Assembly (NCBI GenBank): GCA_040766655.1
Contig: JAXGQB010000007.1
Location: 186,001-250,000, forward strand
DNA from: JALOOB01 sp040766655
Lineage (GTDB): Bacteria; Chloroflexota; Anaerolineae; CG2-30-64-16
Reading direction: 5' to 3'
DNA length: 64,000 nucleotides
Shown piece by piece: positions 16,614 to 25,228 of this stretch (position 1 is the stretch's first letter; each line of letters starts with the position of its first letter). Below the pieces are notes generated by a model. That model was given only the letters and a program-made list of their open reading frames with translations. It was not told the DNA's origin and searched no databases. The position numbers and the translations under genes were made by a program.

Positions 16614-17569
16614 TCGTAATGCACCCTTTTCTCCACCACCCCGAACTGGATGATGGTCAGGATGAGGATGATGATGAACAACATGATCGACTGGGCCGCG
16701 GCCAGGCCATACTTGCCGTTGAAGTAGAACTCACGATAGATCGAGAACACCAGGACGTTGGTCGAATCGAGCGGCCCGCCTGACGTCATGACGTGGATCT
16801 GGGTGAAGGTCTGGAATGCGGCCAGGACATCCACGATCAACAGGAAGAAGAGGGTCGGTGAAAGCAGAGGCAGCGTGATGTGACGGAACTTCGACCAGGC
16901 GGTCGCGCCGTCGATCATCGCGCTCTCGTACAGCTCCTCTGCAATGCCCTGCATGCCTGCTAGGATGATCACCGTGTTCAGCCCCACCTGCAGCCATACG
17001 GTCGTAAGCGCTACGGCCGGCAGCGCAGTCTTATCGCTGATCAGCCACGGAATCGCGTCGACGCCGATCAGGCTGAGCAGGTAGTTGAACCAGCCGAGGG
17101 AGGGGGTGTACAGGTAGCTGAAGATGAGCGCGGCCGTCGCGCCCGACACCGCGATCGTGATCGAGAAGATCATCCGGAAGAGGTCGATGCGCCGCAGCCG
17201 GAGGTTACCCAGCAGGGCCAGCCCCATCGCCACCAGTAGCGTCGTGGGCACCGTGTACAGCACAAATTGGACCGAGCGCAGCAGGCTGTTCATGAAAAGG
17301 TCGTTGTCGAAGAGCCGCTCGTACTGCAGCAGTCCGACGAATTTCGCGGCCCGTCCGAGTGGATCAGTCAGATAGGTGCTGAGCCGGATCGACTGCACGA
17401 GCGGGATGAAGACGAAGGCGGCAAAGATGACGAGCGCCGGCGCGAGATAGAGCAGCGCAGTGAGGAACTTCTTGATCTCGCGCTTCTGCGGTCCCGTCAG
17501 GCCAAGGGGTCCGCGCGGTGGAGCATGCACGGCCATAGCAGGAGTAGTGCTGGCGCTTGGGTCTGTCAT
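16610..17569 (-). CDS. Sugar ABC transporter permease, UgpA/MalF type
   Basis: First gene of the importer operon: 319 residues, six core transmembrane helices after a ~30-residue cytoplasmic leader. The EAA loop reads ELYESAMIDGATAWSKFRHITLPLLSPTLFF. A consensus-like promoter lies ~75 bp upstream. It works with the downstream permease and lipoprotein as a heteromeric importer. Specificity is unknown. Confidence 0.92.
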   Translation of the reverse strand: MTDPSASTTPAMAVHAPPRGPLGLTGPQKREIKKFLTALLYLAPALVIFAAFVFIPLVQSIRLSTYLTDPLGRAAKFVGLLQYERLFDNDLFMNSLLRSVQFVLYTVPTTLLVAMGLALLGNLRLRRIDLFRMIFSITIAVSGATAALIFSYLYTPSLGWFNYLLSLIGVDAIPWLISDKTALPAVALTTVWLQVGLNTVIILAGMQGIAEELYESAMIDGATAWSKFRHITLPLLSPTLFFLLIVDVLAAFQTFTQIHVMTSGGPLDSTNVLVFSIYREFYFNGKYGLAAAQSIMLFIIILILTIIQFGVVEKRVHYE

Positions 17570-17642
17570 CGATCTCTCGCTGATCTAGAAAGCCATCGCG
17601 GCAAGCCGGTCTATCGCCCAATGAAGCTATGGGGTGAATTGG

Positions 17643-17671
17643 AGTATAGCAAATATCGCACAGTGGGTCAA
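17643..17671 (-). promoter_or_regulatory. Promoter for the first sugar ABC operon
   Basis: On the minus strand TTGACC, 17-bp spacer, TATACT. Predicted start near 17636, about 65 nt before the permease start. Confidence 0.7.
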
Positions 17672-17709
17672 AATGCAGATGCATGCTGACCCATTGCGGC
17701 CAATCCTCC

Positions 17710-18477
17710 TCACTTCCGATTCAAATCGTAGATGATGCGCAGTCCCTCCAGCGTGAGCCAGGGATCGACGTACTGGATCACGTCTGTCTCCTTCGCCACG
17801 ACCTCGGCGAGCCCGCCGGTCGCAATCACCGACATATCGTCGCCGAGTTCCTTGCGGAAGCGCGCGACCAGCCCCTCCACCAGGCCGACGTAGCCGAAGA
17901 AGATGCCCGACTGCATGGCGGTGGCGGTGTTCGTGCCAACCGCGCGGGCAGGCGCCGCGACCTCCACCCGGTAGAGCTTGGATGCACGGGAGAACAGCGC
18001 CTCGGCCGCGATGCCGATGCCGGGTGCGATGGCGCCGCCGAGGTAGTCGCCCTCGCGCGAGATGGCGTCGAACGTCGTTGCGGTGCCGAAATCGACCACG
18101 CACGCGGGTCCGCCGTACTTGACCTGCACCGCTGCGCAGTCGACGATGCGGTCCGCGCCCACCTCGCGCGGATTCTCATAGCGGATGCGCACCCCTGTCT
18201 TCACGCCCGTGTCGACGACGAGGGGATCGACCCGGATGTAATCCAGGCACACGCGGCGAAACGGACCCGTCAGCGCGGGAACTACGCTCGCGATCGCTGC
18301 ACCGTGCACCTGCCCGGGCTCGATGCCCCTGTGCTTCATCAGGTGCAGCAGGGTGATGCCATACTCATCCGCCATGCGGTCATGCACCGTGGCGATGCGC
18401 CAGGTCGCATGCAGCTGCGCACCGCCATAGACGCCGATCGTGATGTTCGTGTTACCGATATCGATCGCCAGGAACAT
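17710..18477 (-). CDS. coaX: Type III pantothenate kinase
   Basis: Phosphorylates pantothenate, the first step from vitamin B5 to CoA. The phosphate-binding motif MFLAIDIGNTNITIGVYGG is at the N-terminus, followed by GADRIVDCAAVQVKYGGPACVVDFGTATT and GGAIAPGIGIAAEALF, the type III signatures. Last gene of the panB-panE-panC-coaX operon, 9 nt after panC. Type III kinases are not inhibited by CoA, so flux control is more likely at transcription. Confidence 0.94.
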   Translation of the reverse strand: MFLAIDIGNTNITIGVYGGAQLHATWRIATVHDRMADEYGITLLHLMKHRGIEPGQVHGAAIASVVPALTGPFRRVCLDYIRVDPLVVDTGVKTGVRIRYENPREVGADRIVDCAAVQVKYGGPACVVDFGTATTFDAISREGDYLGGAIAPGIGIAAEALFSRASKLYRVEVAAPARAVGTNTATAMQSGIFFGYVGLVEGLVARFRKELGDDMSVIATGGLAEVVAKETDVIQYVDPWLTLEGLRIIYDLNRK

Positions 18478-18486
18478 TGCCCCCCC

Positions 18487-19383
18487 TCAACAACAGAGCT
18501 CGCTCGGCGCCTCAGCGCGGCGCGTTTCCAGCACACGATTGCCCTCTCCCAGTGACAACTTCAGATTGTCGATCAGGCGGGCTCGGCCGACGCGCACCGC
18601 CATCGACAGCAGGACGCCGTCCGTGGCCATGCCCAGCTCCATCAGGGTCGTCGGGTCCGCCGCGCTGACGTAGTCGACCGCAGCCAACGGCTCCGTGTTC
18701 AGCACCCTGAGCATCGACTGGCGCAGCCTTTCACCGTCCCGCTCGCCCCCCTCCCACGCCTGCCGTGCGGCGGACAGCGCGCGGTGCAGCACCGTCGCCG
18801 CGCTGCGCTGGGTGGGCGACAGGTAAATGTTGCGCGATGACTTCGCCAGCCCGTCGCGCTCGCGCACGATGGGGCAGATCACCACCTCAAGCGGGAAGTT
18901 CAGGTCGGCCGCCATGCGCTGGATGACCACTGCCTGCTGGGCGTCCTTCTGACCGAAATACGCGCGGTCGGGCTGAAAGACGTTGAATAGCTTGGCCACG
19001 ACCGTGGCGACCCCACGAAAGTGGGTCGGCCTCGACGCTCCCTCCAGCGACCGCGTCACCTCTTCGACCGACACGTAGGTCTGGAACCCGGGCGGATAGA
19101 CCTCCTCTGCGTCGGGCGTCCAGACCAGGTCGACTCCCAGCATCTCGAGGAGCTGCAGGTCGCGGTCCAGGTCGCGCGGGTAGGCGGCCAGATCCTCGGT
19201 CGGACTGAACTGCGTCGGATTCACGAAGATGGAGACCCCGACGTGGTCGTTCTCCAACCGGGCGCGCTGCACCAACGCCAGATGCCCCTCGTGGAGAAAG
19301 CCCATCGTGGGCACCAGCCCGAAGGAACCGGAAAGCAACTTGCGGATTCGCCGGACATCGGCGACAGAACGAACGACTTCCAT
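18487..19383 (-). CDS. panC: Pantoate--beta-alanine ligase
   Basis: Joins pantoate and beta-alanine with ATP. VPTMGFLHEGHLALVQRAR carries the HxGH nucleotide motif, with FVNPTQFSPTEDLAAYPRD, FGQKDAQQ and SSRNIYLSPTQR as further family segments. Start at ATG 19383 gives the normal N-terminus; the frame upstream overlaps the end of panE. Beta-alanine would normally come from PanD, which is not encoded in this window. Confidence 0.95.
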   Translation of the reverse strand: MEVVRSVADVRRIRKLLSGSFGLVPTMGFLHEGHLALVQRARLENDHVGVSIFVNPTQFSPTEDLAAYPRDLDRDLQLLEMLGVDLVWTPDAEEVYPPGFQTYVSVEEVTRSLEGASRPTHFRGVATVVAKLFNVFQPDRAYFGQKDAQQAVVIQRMAADLNFPLEVVICPIVRERDGLAKSSRNIYLSPTQRSAATVLHRALSAARQAWEGGERDGERLRQSMLRVLNTEPLAAVDYVSAADPTTLMELGMATDGVLLSMAVRVGRARLIDNLKLSLGEGNRVLETRRAEAPSELCC

Positions 19384-19450
19384 GAAGACCTCGCTACATT
19401 CAAGCGTCCTGCAGAGACGTAGCACGCTGCGTCTCCACAAATGATGGCTC

Positions 19451-20359
19451 TCAGCGCCGCGCAAGGGCGCGTACGAGCCGCCAAACGACCTCGTTGGCGC
19501 AGACTTCTACCCCGTGCGCCTTACCCACCGCAGCGATGATGCCGTTGATGCTGTCGATCTCGGTCCGGCGGCCGGCCTCCACGTCCTGCAGCATGGAGGA
19601 CCGGTTAGCCGCAGTGTTGCGGCAGACCGACTCGACATACGCGACCGGATCCTCGAACGGCAGCGTCACACCGGCCGCGCCGGCCACGGCGGCCGCCTCC
19701 CGTGCCAGCATCGCCAGGAGCGCCTGCCGGTCGGGCGAATCGAGCAGCGCGCCGTTGGTCACGCGGCCCAGCGCGGTGAGCGGATTGATCGCCGCGTTCG
19801 CCACGGCCTTGCCCCACAGGCGCCCTCCGATCCCCTCGACCGCGTGCGCCGCCAGCCCCGCAGCATTCAGCAGGTCGGCCAGCGCCTGCACCCGTCCGGG
19901 AACGTGCGGCTCGATGCCCAGGTAGGTCGTGTTGCTCGCGACGTGGCGGACGCGGCCGGGCCCCAGCATCGTCGCGGCCGTGTAGGTGACGCCAGCGGCC
20001 GCGCGCTCCGGCCCCAGCTCGCGGATCAGGGCCGGGTAGTTATCCAGCCCGTTCTGCAGCGTGAGCGCCAGCCCGTCCTCCCGGAGCACCTGCCGCGCCC
20101 ATCTCGCCGCACGCTCAGTCTGGTAACTCTTCACCAACACAAGCGCAAAATCGACGACGCCCGTGGTCGTGGGATCGTCAGACACGCTGACGGCCGCGCG
20201 CCAGGTCCGGCCGTCGGGATCGGTCACCTGCACCCCGCCGTCTGCGAGCGCGCGGACCCCCTCGGGCCACGTGCCGAGCATGACGAGATCTGCGTGCGCG
20301 GCCAGGTGCGCCGAGAAGACGCAGGCCAGCGCGCCGGTCCCGATCACCGCGATACGCAT
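19451..20359 (-). CDS. panE: 2-dehydropantoate 2-reductase
   Basis: NADPH-dependent reduction of ketopantoate to pantoate. N-terminal Rossmann motif MRIAVIGTGALACVFSAHL (GxGxxx variant), catalytic Lys region GRLWGKAVANAAINPLTALG, and C-terminal SSMLQDVEAGRRTEIDSINGI. ATG 20359 lies 4 nt after the panB stop, so translation is probably coupled. The open frame extends upstream into panB, but that part has no PanE homology. Confidence 0.94.
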   Translation of the reverse strand: MRIAVIGTGALACVFSAHLAAHADLVMLGTWPEGVRALADGGVQVTDPDGRTWRAAVSVSDDPTTTGVVDFALVLVKSYQTERAARWARQVLREDGLALTLQNGLDNYPALIRELGPERAAAGVTYTAATMLGPGRVRHVASNTTYLGIEPHVPGRVQALADLLNAAGLAAHAVEGIGGRLWGKAVANAAINPLTALGRVTNGALLDSPDRQALLAMLAREAAAVAGAAGVTLPFEDPVAYVESVCRNTAANRSSMLQDVEAGRRTEIDSINGIIAAVGKAHGVEVCANEVVWRLVRALARR

Positions 20360-20363
20360 CGCC

Positions 20364-21233
20364 TTATCGCTCCCCCCGCCCTGCGCCGCCCTCTTGCCCG
20401 GCCCACGCCTGCCACTCCGCATCGTCCATGGCGAAGGAGTGGTCGGGGTCCGGGAACGTGCGCGTGACGACGTCCTGGCGATACTCACCGAGGGCCTGCA
20501 CCATCAGCGTGAACAACTCCGCGTAGCGCCGGGCGAACTTGGGCGTGAACTTATCGAAGATGCCCAGCAGGTCGTGGAGCACGAGCACCTGGCCATCGCA
20601 CCCTGCACCCGCGCCGATGCCGATCGTGGGGATGCGGAGCTTCTGCGAGATGGCTGCGGCCACCCGGTCGGGCACCATCTCGAGCACGATCATGGCCGCG
20701 CCGGCCTCCTCCACCGCCAAGGCATCCTCCAGCAGGCGCTGTGCATCCGCGGCGCTCCTGCCCTGCACCCGGTAGCCGCCCAGCTTGCCGGCCGACTGCG
20801 GCGTCAGGCCGATGTGACCGATCACGGTGATGCCCGCTCGGGTGATCGCACGGATGACGTCTGCCGCATCCCTGCCGCCCTCCAGCTTCACTGCGTCCAT
20901 GCCGGCTTCCTTGAGGAAGCGCCCCGCGTTGCGGATCGCCTCTCCCAGGTCCGCCTGGTATGACATGAAGGGCATGTCGCCGATCAGGTACGCAAACTCG
21001 GCACCGCGACGCACGGCCTTGCAGTGGTGGATCATCTCGTCCATCGTCACGGGCACGGTGGAGTCATAGCCCAGAACCACGTTGCCCACCGAGTCGCCCA
21101 CCAGGATCGTGTCCAGCTCCGCGCGGTCCGCCGCGAGCGCGGACGGATAGTCGTACGCGGTCACCATGGTGATCGGCTCCCCGCGCACCTTCTTGGCCTG
21201 CAGGCCCAGGATCGTCATCTTCTTGCGCGCCAT
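20364..21233 (-). CDS. panB: 3-methyl-2-oxobutanoate hydroxymethyltransferase
   Basis: Makes ketopantoate from ketoisovalerate and 5,10-methylene-THF. Family motifs: MVTAYDYPSALAADRAELDTILVGDSVGNVVLGYDST (Mg-binding Asp), GDMPFMSY, KLEGG, GHIGLTPQS and EMVP. First gene of the pantothenate operon. Strong SD (GGAGGTGAGG) before ATG 21233. A promoter about 200 bp upstream and a terminator-like hairpin in the leader suggest attenuation. Confidence 0.95.
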   Translation of the reverse strand: MARKKMTILGLQAKKVRGEPITMVTAYDYPSALAADRAELDTILVGDSVGNVVLGYDSTVPVTMDEMIHHCKAVRRGAEFAYLIGDMPFMSYQADLGEAIRNAGRFLKEAGMDAVKLEGGRDAADVIRAITRAGITVIGHIGLTPQSAGKLGGYRVQGRSAADAQRLLEDALAVEEAGAAMIVLEMVPDRVAAAISQKLRIPTIGIGAGAGCDGQVLVLHDLLGIFDKFTPKFARRYAELFTLMVQALGEYRQDVVTRTFPDPDHSFAMDDAEWQAWAGQEGGAGRGER

Positions 21234-21265
21234 CCCTCACCTCCTGCCTCTCTACGCCCGCCGGA

Positions 21266-21324
21266 GAAGAAGCGGGCAACAAAAAACCCCCGGCGCGGCC
21301 AGGGGCGGAAGAAGCAGGGCAACA
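21266..21324 (-). terminator. Terminator/attenuator in the panB leader flanked by direct repeats
   Basis: Read on the minus strand, an 8-bp stem CCCCTGGC/GCCGGGGG with loop CGC is followed by six Ts (stem and tail at 21281-21305). It lies between the panB promoter and panB. A 16-17-nt direct repeat (GAAGAAGC[A]GGGCAACA on the plus strand, 21266-21281 and 21308-21324) flanks it on both sides. It may be an attenuator of panB or a stop for read-through from yitT. Confidence 0.7.
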
Positions 21325-21432
21325 GCGCCCACCGTTTCTGCCGTCTCGGTCGCGCATGCGATCCAAGCGACTGTTGTCGAGAACCCAGGTGATGCTTCGC
21401 TTGCCGCCCGATGGGGTCGGCTGCTGAAACGG

Positions 21433-21460
21433 AGTATAGCACCGGCGCGGACGATGTCAA
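21433..21460 (-). promoter_or_regulatory. Promoter of the pantothenate operon
   Basis: Minus strand TTGACA, 16-bp spacer, TATACT. Predicted start near 21426, giving a ~190-nt leader before panB that contains the hairpin at 21281-21305. Confidence 0.75.
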
Positions 21461-21492
21461 ACCGGCGATGCAGCGCGAGATTACGGGGCGGG

Positions 21493-22419
21493 TCAGGCAC
21501 GGCGGACGCGCGTCAGCGGCTTGAACCCCTCGCCCAGCACCTCGTGGCTGGGCGTGATCACGACGAATGCGTCGGGATCGGCCGAGCGAACGATCTCCCG
21601 CAGCGCGGGCACCTGCCGCCGGTTGATCGCCGTGAAGACCAGCGTACGCTGCTCTCCTGTCCAGCCGCCTTCGGCCTCCAGCATGGTCACCCCCCGGTCG
21701 AGCTCGGACATGATGCGGTCGCGCACCGCACCGGGCGCGACGGTGACGATGAACGCCGTATTGCCCGACTCGAAGCCGGCCTCCACCGCATCGATGACGC
21801 GCGTCATGACCCAGGCTGCGATGAGCGCATAGAGTGCGGGCGCGAGGCCGAAGAAGAGAGCGGCCAGCAGAAGGATGGCCACGTCCATCGCCAGCAACGA
21901 CTGGCTCATCCGGATGCCACGGAAGTGCTCCAACAGCTTGGCGGGGATCTCCGTGCCGCCGGCGGTGGCATCCGCACGGAACACTAACGCCATTCCCAAT
22001 CCATAGAGCAGCCCGCCATACGCGGTGTAGAGGAGCGGCTCGTCCTGCACGACGGGCAGGAAAGGGCGCAGCAGGTCGATGGCCAGCGAGGAGACGACGG
22101 CCGCAAAGATCGTCTTCGGACCGAACTGCAGCCCGAGCAGGCGCATGCCGATGAGAAGGAACGGCACGTTCAGGGCGAGCAGGGTGATGCCCACCGGCCA
22201 GCCCCACAGCCGGTTCGCAAACTGGGCCAGCGCGGTGAAGCCGCCAGGCACGACGTCGTTCGGGTCGAGGAAGATGTCGACCGAGAGCGCCATGCACAGG
22301 CTGCCCAGCAGGATCAGGGCCACATCGAAGAAGACCCGGCCCGTCACCGCGCCCCAGCGGGTGCGGAAGAGGATCCGGCCCCGGAAACGACGCATGGGGG
22401 CTGGCAGGTTAAATGTCAT
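21493..22419 (-). CDS. YitT family membrane protein
   Basis: A 308-residue protein with five to six hydrophobic helices in its first ~210 residues (YitT/DUF161 fold) and a soluble C-terminal DUF2179-like domain (TMLEAEGGWTGEQRTLVFTAINRRQVPALREIV). VPGGFTALAQFANRLWGWPVGI is the family's most conserved part. The physiological role of YitT proteins is not established. It is transcribed alone from a strong promoter through an unusually long (~240-nt) leader, which suggests regulation by an RNA element. Confidence 0.88.
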   Translation of the reverse strand: MTFNLPAPMRRFRGRILFRTRWGAVTGRVFFDVALILLGSLCMALSVDIFLDPNDVVPGGFTALAQFANRLWGWPVGITLLALNVPFLLIGMRLLGLQFGPKTIFAAVVSSLAIDLLRPFLPVVQDEPLLYTAYGGLLYGLGMALVFRADATAGGTEIPAKLLEHFRGIRMSQSLLAMDVAILLLAALFFGLAPALYALIAAWVMTRVIDAVEAGFESGNTAFIVTVAPGAVRDRIMSELDRGVTMLEAEGGWTGEQRTLVFTAINRRQVPALREIVRSADPDAFVVITPSHEVLGEGFKPLTRVRRA

Positions 22420-22662
22420 GGGTATGGCCTCCGCGACATCCCAGTACGCGAAGAGACCCCCGGATGGGCTCCGAGGGCCTCCAGCTCACCTAGCCCAGGT
22501 GACGGGGCGGACCGGGGGGTTGAGAGATCAAACCTTAGGCCGAGGGTTGAGCGATCGACACGCTAAACCGCAATGCGGCGTTACCTTCAAACCGCGAACC
22601 TGTCCGATACTCTTCCGCCACGCCTCACTCATCGGCCTGGATCTTGCGCCAAGCCAAACACG
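22420..22662 (-). promoter_or_regulatory. Long structured 5' leader of yitT (possible cis-regulatory RNA)
   Basis: Between the promoter and the ATG the minus-strand transcript has a closing helix CCCCCCGG/CCGGGGG around a hairpin with arms TCACCT and AGGTGA. That hairpin's loop, GGGCT, can pair with AGCCC 20 nt further on, giving a pseudoknot. An SD-like CGGAGG lies 8 nt before the start. It does not match any riboswitch class I can recall. Confidence 0.4.
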
Positions 22663-22668
22663 GTTGTC

Positions 22669-22696
22669 ATTATACACGTGCGATGTGATATGTCAA
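22669..22696 (-). promoter_or_regulatory. Promoter of yitT
   Basis: Minus strand TTGACA, 16-bp spacer, TATAAT, both consensus hexamers. Predicted start near 22662. Confidence 0.8.
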
Positions 22697-22815
22697 TAGC
22701 AAATACGCAAAAAGGTGCAAAAGCGCGCACAATTTTAAGGAACTGCGCCGGCGAGTAGCGACGGGAAGGATGGGCTCGCCCCACTTTCCCCGTGCGAAGC
22801 GCGTCGACCCTATGC

Positions 22816-22821
22816 TATAAT
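22816..22821 (+). promoter_or_regulatory. -10 element upstream of glgB
   Basis: TATAAT about 36 bp before the glgB ATG. No good -35 hexamer is visible at the right spacing, so it may need an activator or another sigma factor. Confidence 0.5.
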
Positions 22822-22856
22822 AGCGCCACACCCAACCACGGTGGAGGAGATGTGCC

Positions 22857-25067
22857 ATGACCCTGACCGCCCCGCAGGACCAGTTGGACCGCATCATCCA
22901 GGCAACGCATCACGACCCCTTCGATGTGCTCGGCGCCCATGTCGTTTCACTCAACGGCGAGCCCTCGGTCGCGATCCGCGCGTTTCTCCCCATGGCCGAG
23001 GCCGCGTCCGTGGTCCGTGAGGGCGAGGCGCCCTTCCCCTTCGAACGGGTCTCCGGCACCGACTTCTTCGAGGCCCGGTTCCCCGGCGAGGCGTCGCCCT
23101 TCCCCTACGAGATCCGGGTGGAAGACAAGGACGGCGCCAGCCGCCAGTTCAAGGACCCGTACAGTTTCCTCCCCGTGCTGAGCGAGGCAGACCTGCAGCT
23201 GATTCACGAGGGCAGCCACTGCCGGACGTACGAGAAGTTGGGCGCCCAGATCATGGCGCACGACGGCGTGACAGGCGTCTGTTTTGCAGTCTGGGCGCCC
23301 AACGCGGCGCGCGTGAGCGTCGTCGGCGACTTCAACAGCTGGGACGGACGCCGCCACCCCATGCGCGAGCGCGGCAGCTCGGGCGTATGGGAGCTGTTCA
23401 TCCCCGGGCTCGGCGAGGGAACGATCTACAAATACGAGATCAGGGCACGGGACGGCGACGTGTTTCAAAAGAGCGATCCACAGGCCTTCTGCACGGAGCT
23501 GCGCCCCAGGACTGCCTCGGTCGTCTGGGACGTCAAAAAGCACCGCTGGGATGACGCGTCGTGGATGCAGGAACGCAGCCGGCGGGACGCTGCGCACGCG
23601 CCCCTGTCCATCTACGAGGTGCATCTCGGCTCGTGGATGCGCGTGCCGGAAACGAACGGCTTTCTCAGCTACGCAGACCTGGCGGGCAGGCTTGTTGACT
23701 ACGTGAAACAACAGAGCTTCACCCACGTGGAGCTCCTGCCGATCACGGAGCATCCGCTGGATGCATCCTGGGGCTACCAGGTGACGGGCTACTTCGCGCC
23801 CACCAGCCGCTTCGGAACCCCCGACGACTTTCAGGACTTCGTCGACACGCTCCACCGGGCCGGCATCGGCGTCATCATCGACTGGGTGCCGGCCCACTTC
23901 CCCGCGGACGCCTGCGGCCTGGCCCGCTACGACGGGAGCACGCTGTACGAATACGAGGATCCGCGGCTGGGCGAACACCGGGAGTGGGGCACGAAGGTGT
24001 TCAACTGGGCGCGCAACGAGGTGCGCCAGTTCCTGACCAACAGCGCACTCTTCTGGCTGGATCGCTACCACATCGATGGGCTGCGCGTGGACGCGGTCGC
24101 GTCGATGCTCTACCGGGACTACGGCCGCACCGAGTGGGTGCCGAACCAGTACGGCGGCCGCGAGAACCTGGAGGCCATCGAATTCCTCAAGCAGCTCAAC
24201 GAGCACGTGGCCATCGAGCATCCCGGCGCGCTCACCTGCGCGGAGGAATCCACATCCTTCCCTGCGGTCAGCCGGCCGGCCCACCTGGGCGGCCTGGGCT
24301 TCACCTTCAAGTGGAACATGGGCTGGATGCACGACACGCTGGAATACATGGTCAAGGATCCGGTCTACCGCAAGTATCACCACAACAAGCTGACGTTCGG
24401 CCTCATGTACGCGTTCAGCGAACGCTTCATCCTGCCCATCTCCCACGATGAGGTGGTGCACCTGAAGCGCGCGATGGCCGACAAGATGCCCGGCGACTTC
24501 TGGCAGCGCTTCGCCAATTTGCGCCTCTATTACGGGTTCATGTGGACGCATCCCGGCAAGAAGCTGCTCTTCATGGGGCAGGACTTCGGCCAGTGGACCG
24601 AGTGGCAGGAGGGGAAGAGCCTCGACTGGCACCTGGTGGAATTCGAGCCGCACCGCAAGCTGCAGTCGTGGGTGGCCGACCTGAACCGGGCGTACCGCAG
24701 CGAGCCCGCGCTCCACGAGCAGGACGACGACTGGAAAGGATTCGAGTGGATCGAGGCGAACGATTGGGAGAACAGCGTCCTCTCCTTCATCCGCCGCGGA
24801 GAAGATCCGCGCGACCATCTCCTCGTGATCTGTAACTTCACGCCCGTCGTGCGCCACGCGTACCGGATCGGTGTGCCCGAGCTCACGACCTATCGCGAGC
24901 TGCTCAACAGCGACGCCAGCCGCTACTACGGCAGCGACGTGCGAAACGAGGGCGTGCTGCGCGCGGAGGCGTTCGGCTGGCAGTCGCAGCCCCATTCGCT
25001 CACGCTGACGCTGCCGCCGCTCGGCATCGTCGTGCTCAGGCCGGAACGCGCGGCTTCTTCGACTTGA
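22857..25067 (+). CDS. glgB: 1,4-alpha-glucan branching enzyme
   Basis: Introduces alpha-1,6 branches into glycogen. 736 residues: an N-terminal N1-like module, a CBM48 (~100-200), the GH13 catalytic barrel and a C-terminal beta domain. Catalytic residues by motif are Asp412 (GLRVDAVASML), Glu463 (CAEESTSFP) and Asp531 (PISHDEVVHLK). FKWNMGWMHDTLEYM is the GlgB hallmark. SD GGAGGAG lies 8 nt before the ATG. No other glycogen gene is adjacent; the GH57 enzyme at 43.8 kb also acts on alpha-glucans. A new promoter starts exactly at its stop codon. Confidence 0.96.
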   Translation: MTLTAPQDQLDRIIQATHHDPFDVLGAHVVSLNGEPSVAIRAFLPMAEAASVVREGEAPFPFERVSGTDFFEARFPGEASPFPYEIRVEDKDGASRQFKDPYSFLPVLSEADLQLIHEGSHCRTYEKLGAQIMAHDGVTGVCFAVWAPNAARVSVVGDFNSWDGRRHPMRERGSSGVWELFIPGLGEGTIYKYEIRARDGDVFQKSDPQAFCTELRPRTASVVWDVKKHRWDDASWMQERSRRDAAHAPLSIYEVHLGSWMRVPETNGFLSYADLAGRLVDYVKQQSFTHVELLPITEHPLDASWGYQVTGYFAPTSRFGTPDDFQDFVDTLHRAGIGVIIDWVPAHFPADACGLARYDGSTLYEYEDPRLGEHREWGTKVFNWARNEVRQFLTNSALFWLDRYHIDGLRVDAVASMLYRDYGRTEWVPNQYGGRENLEAIEFLKQLNEHVAIEHPGALTCAEESTSFPAVSRPAHLGGLGFTFKWNMGWMHDTLEYMVKDPVYRKYHHNKLTFGLMYAFSERFILPISHDEVVHLKRAMADKMPGDFWQRFANLRLYYGFMWTHPGKKLLFMGQDFGQWTEWQEGKSLDWHLVEFEPHRKLQSWVADLNRAYRSEPALHEQDDDWKGFEWIEANDWENSVLSFIRRGEDPRDHLLVICNFTPVVRHAYRIGVPELTTYRELLNSDASRYYGSDVRNEGVLRAEAFGWQSQPHSLTLTLPPLGIVVLRPERAASST

Positions 25068-25092
25068 CAGATACGCGTCTACCGCCCATAAT
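25064..25092 (+). promoter_or_regulatory. Consensus promoter overlapping the glgB stop codon
   Basis: TTGACA, 17-bp spacer, CATAAT. The -35 hexamer contains the TGA stop of glgB. Predicted start near 25099. Drives the leader ORF and the TauE/SafE gene. Confidence 0.8.
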
Positions 25093-25140
25093 ATCCATGT
25101 TGCCCTTGCGGGCGCCTTAAATCGCCATCCTATTACCGGG

Positions 25141-25222
25141 GAGGTGATGCGAATGGACCAACGTAGTACCAAACGTGGCGTCGTAGCATCACCTCGGTTT
25201 ATCCTATAGGTGCTACGACGCC
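25141..25222 (+). promoter_or_regulatory. Two competing RNA helices in the TauE/SafE leader
   Basis: Helix A: GAGGTGATGC (25141-25150, the leader ORF's SD) pairs perfectly with GCATCACCTC (25186-25195). Helix B: GGCGTCGTAGCA (25177-25188) pairs perfectly with TGCTACGACGCC (25211-25222). Both use 25186-25188, and a ribosome on the leader ORF would break A and the 5' arm of B. The arrangement is typical of translation-coupled leader control. Confidence 0.7.
25153..25209 (+). CDS. 18-residue leader peptide upstream of the TauE/SafE gene
   Basis: ATG 25153 to TAG 25209 encodes MDQRSTKRGVVASPRFIL. A near-perfect SD (GGGGAGGTGA) stands 5-8 nt upstream. The peptide is basic and not hydrophobic, so a membrane toxin is unlikely. 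Its codons form one arm of each of two alternative hairpins, as expected for a leader whose translation senses something. I know of no matching family. The stop codon falls in the loop of helix B. Confidence 0.6.
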   Translation: MDQRSTKRGVVASPRFIL

Positions 25223-25228
25223 CAACAG

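Noticed and set aside
22420..22662. T-box, M-box, SAM, cobalamin or Mn riboswitch before yitT
   Set aside because: I compared with the consensus motifs I remember for these classes and found none; only a generic structured leader is claimed.
25153..25209. Type I toxin peptide
   Set aside because: The peptide is basic and lacks a hydrophobic membrane segment, and the hairpins fit a leader better than an antisense RNA pair.
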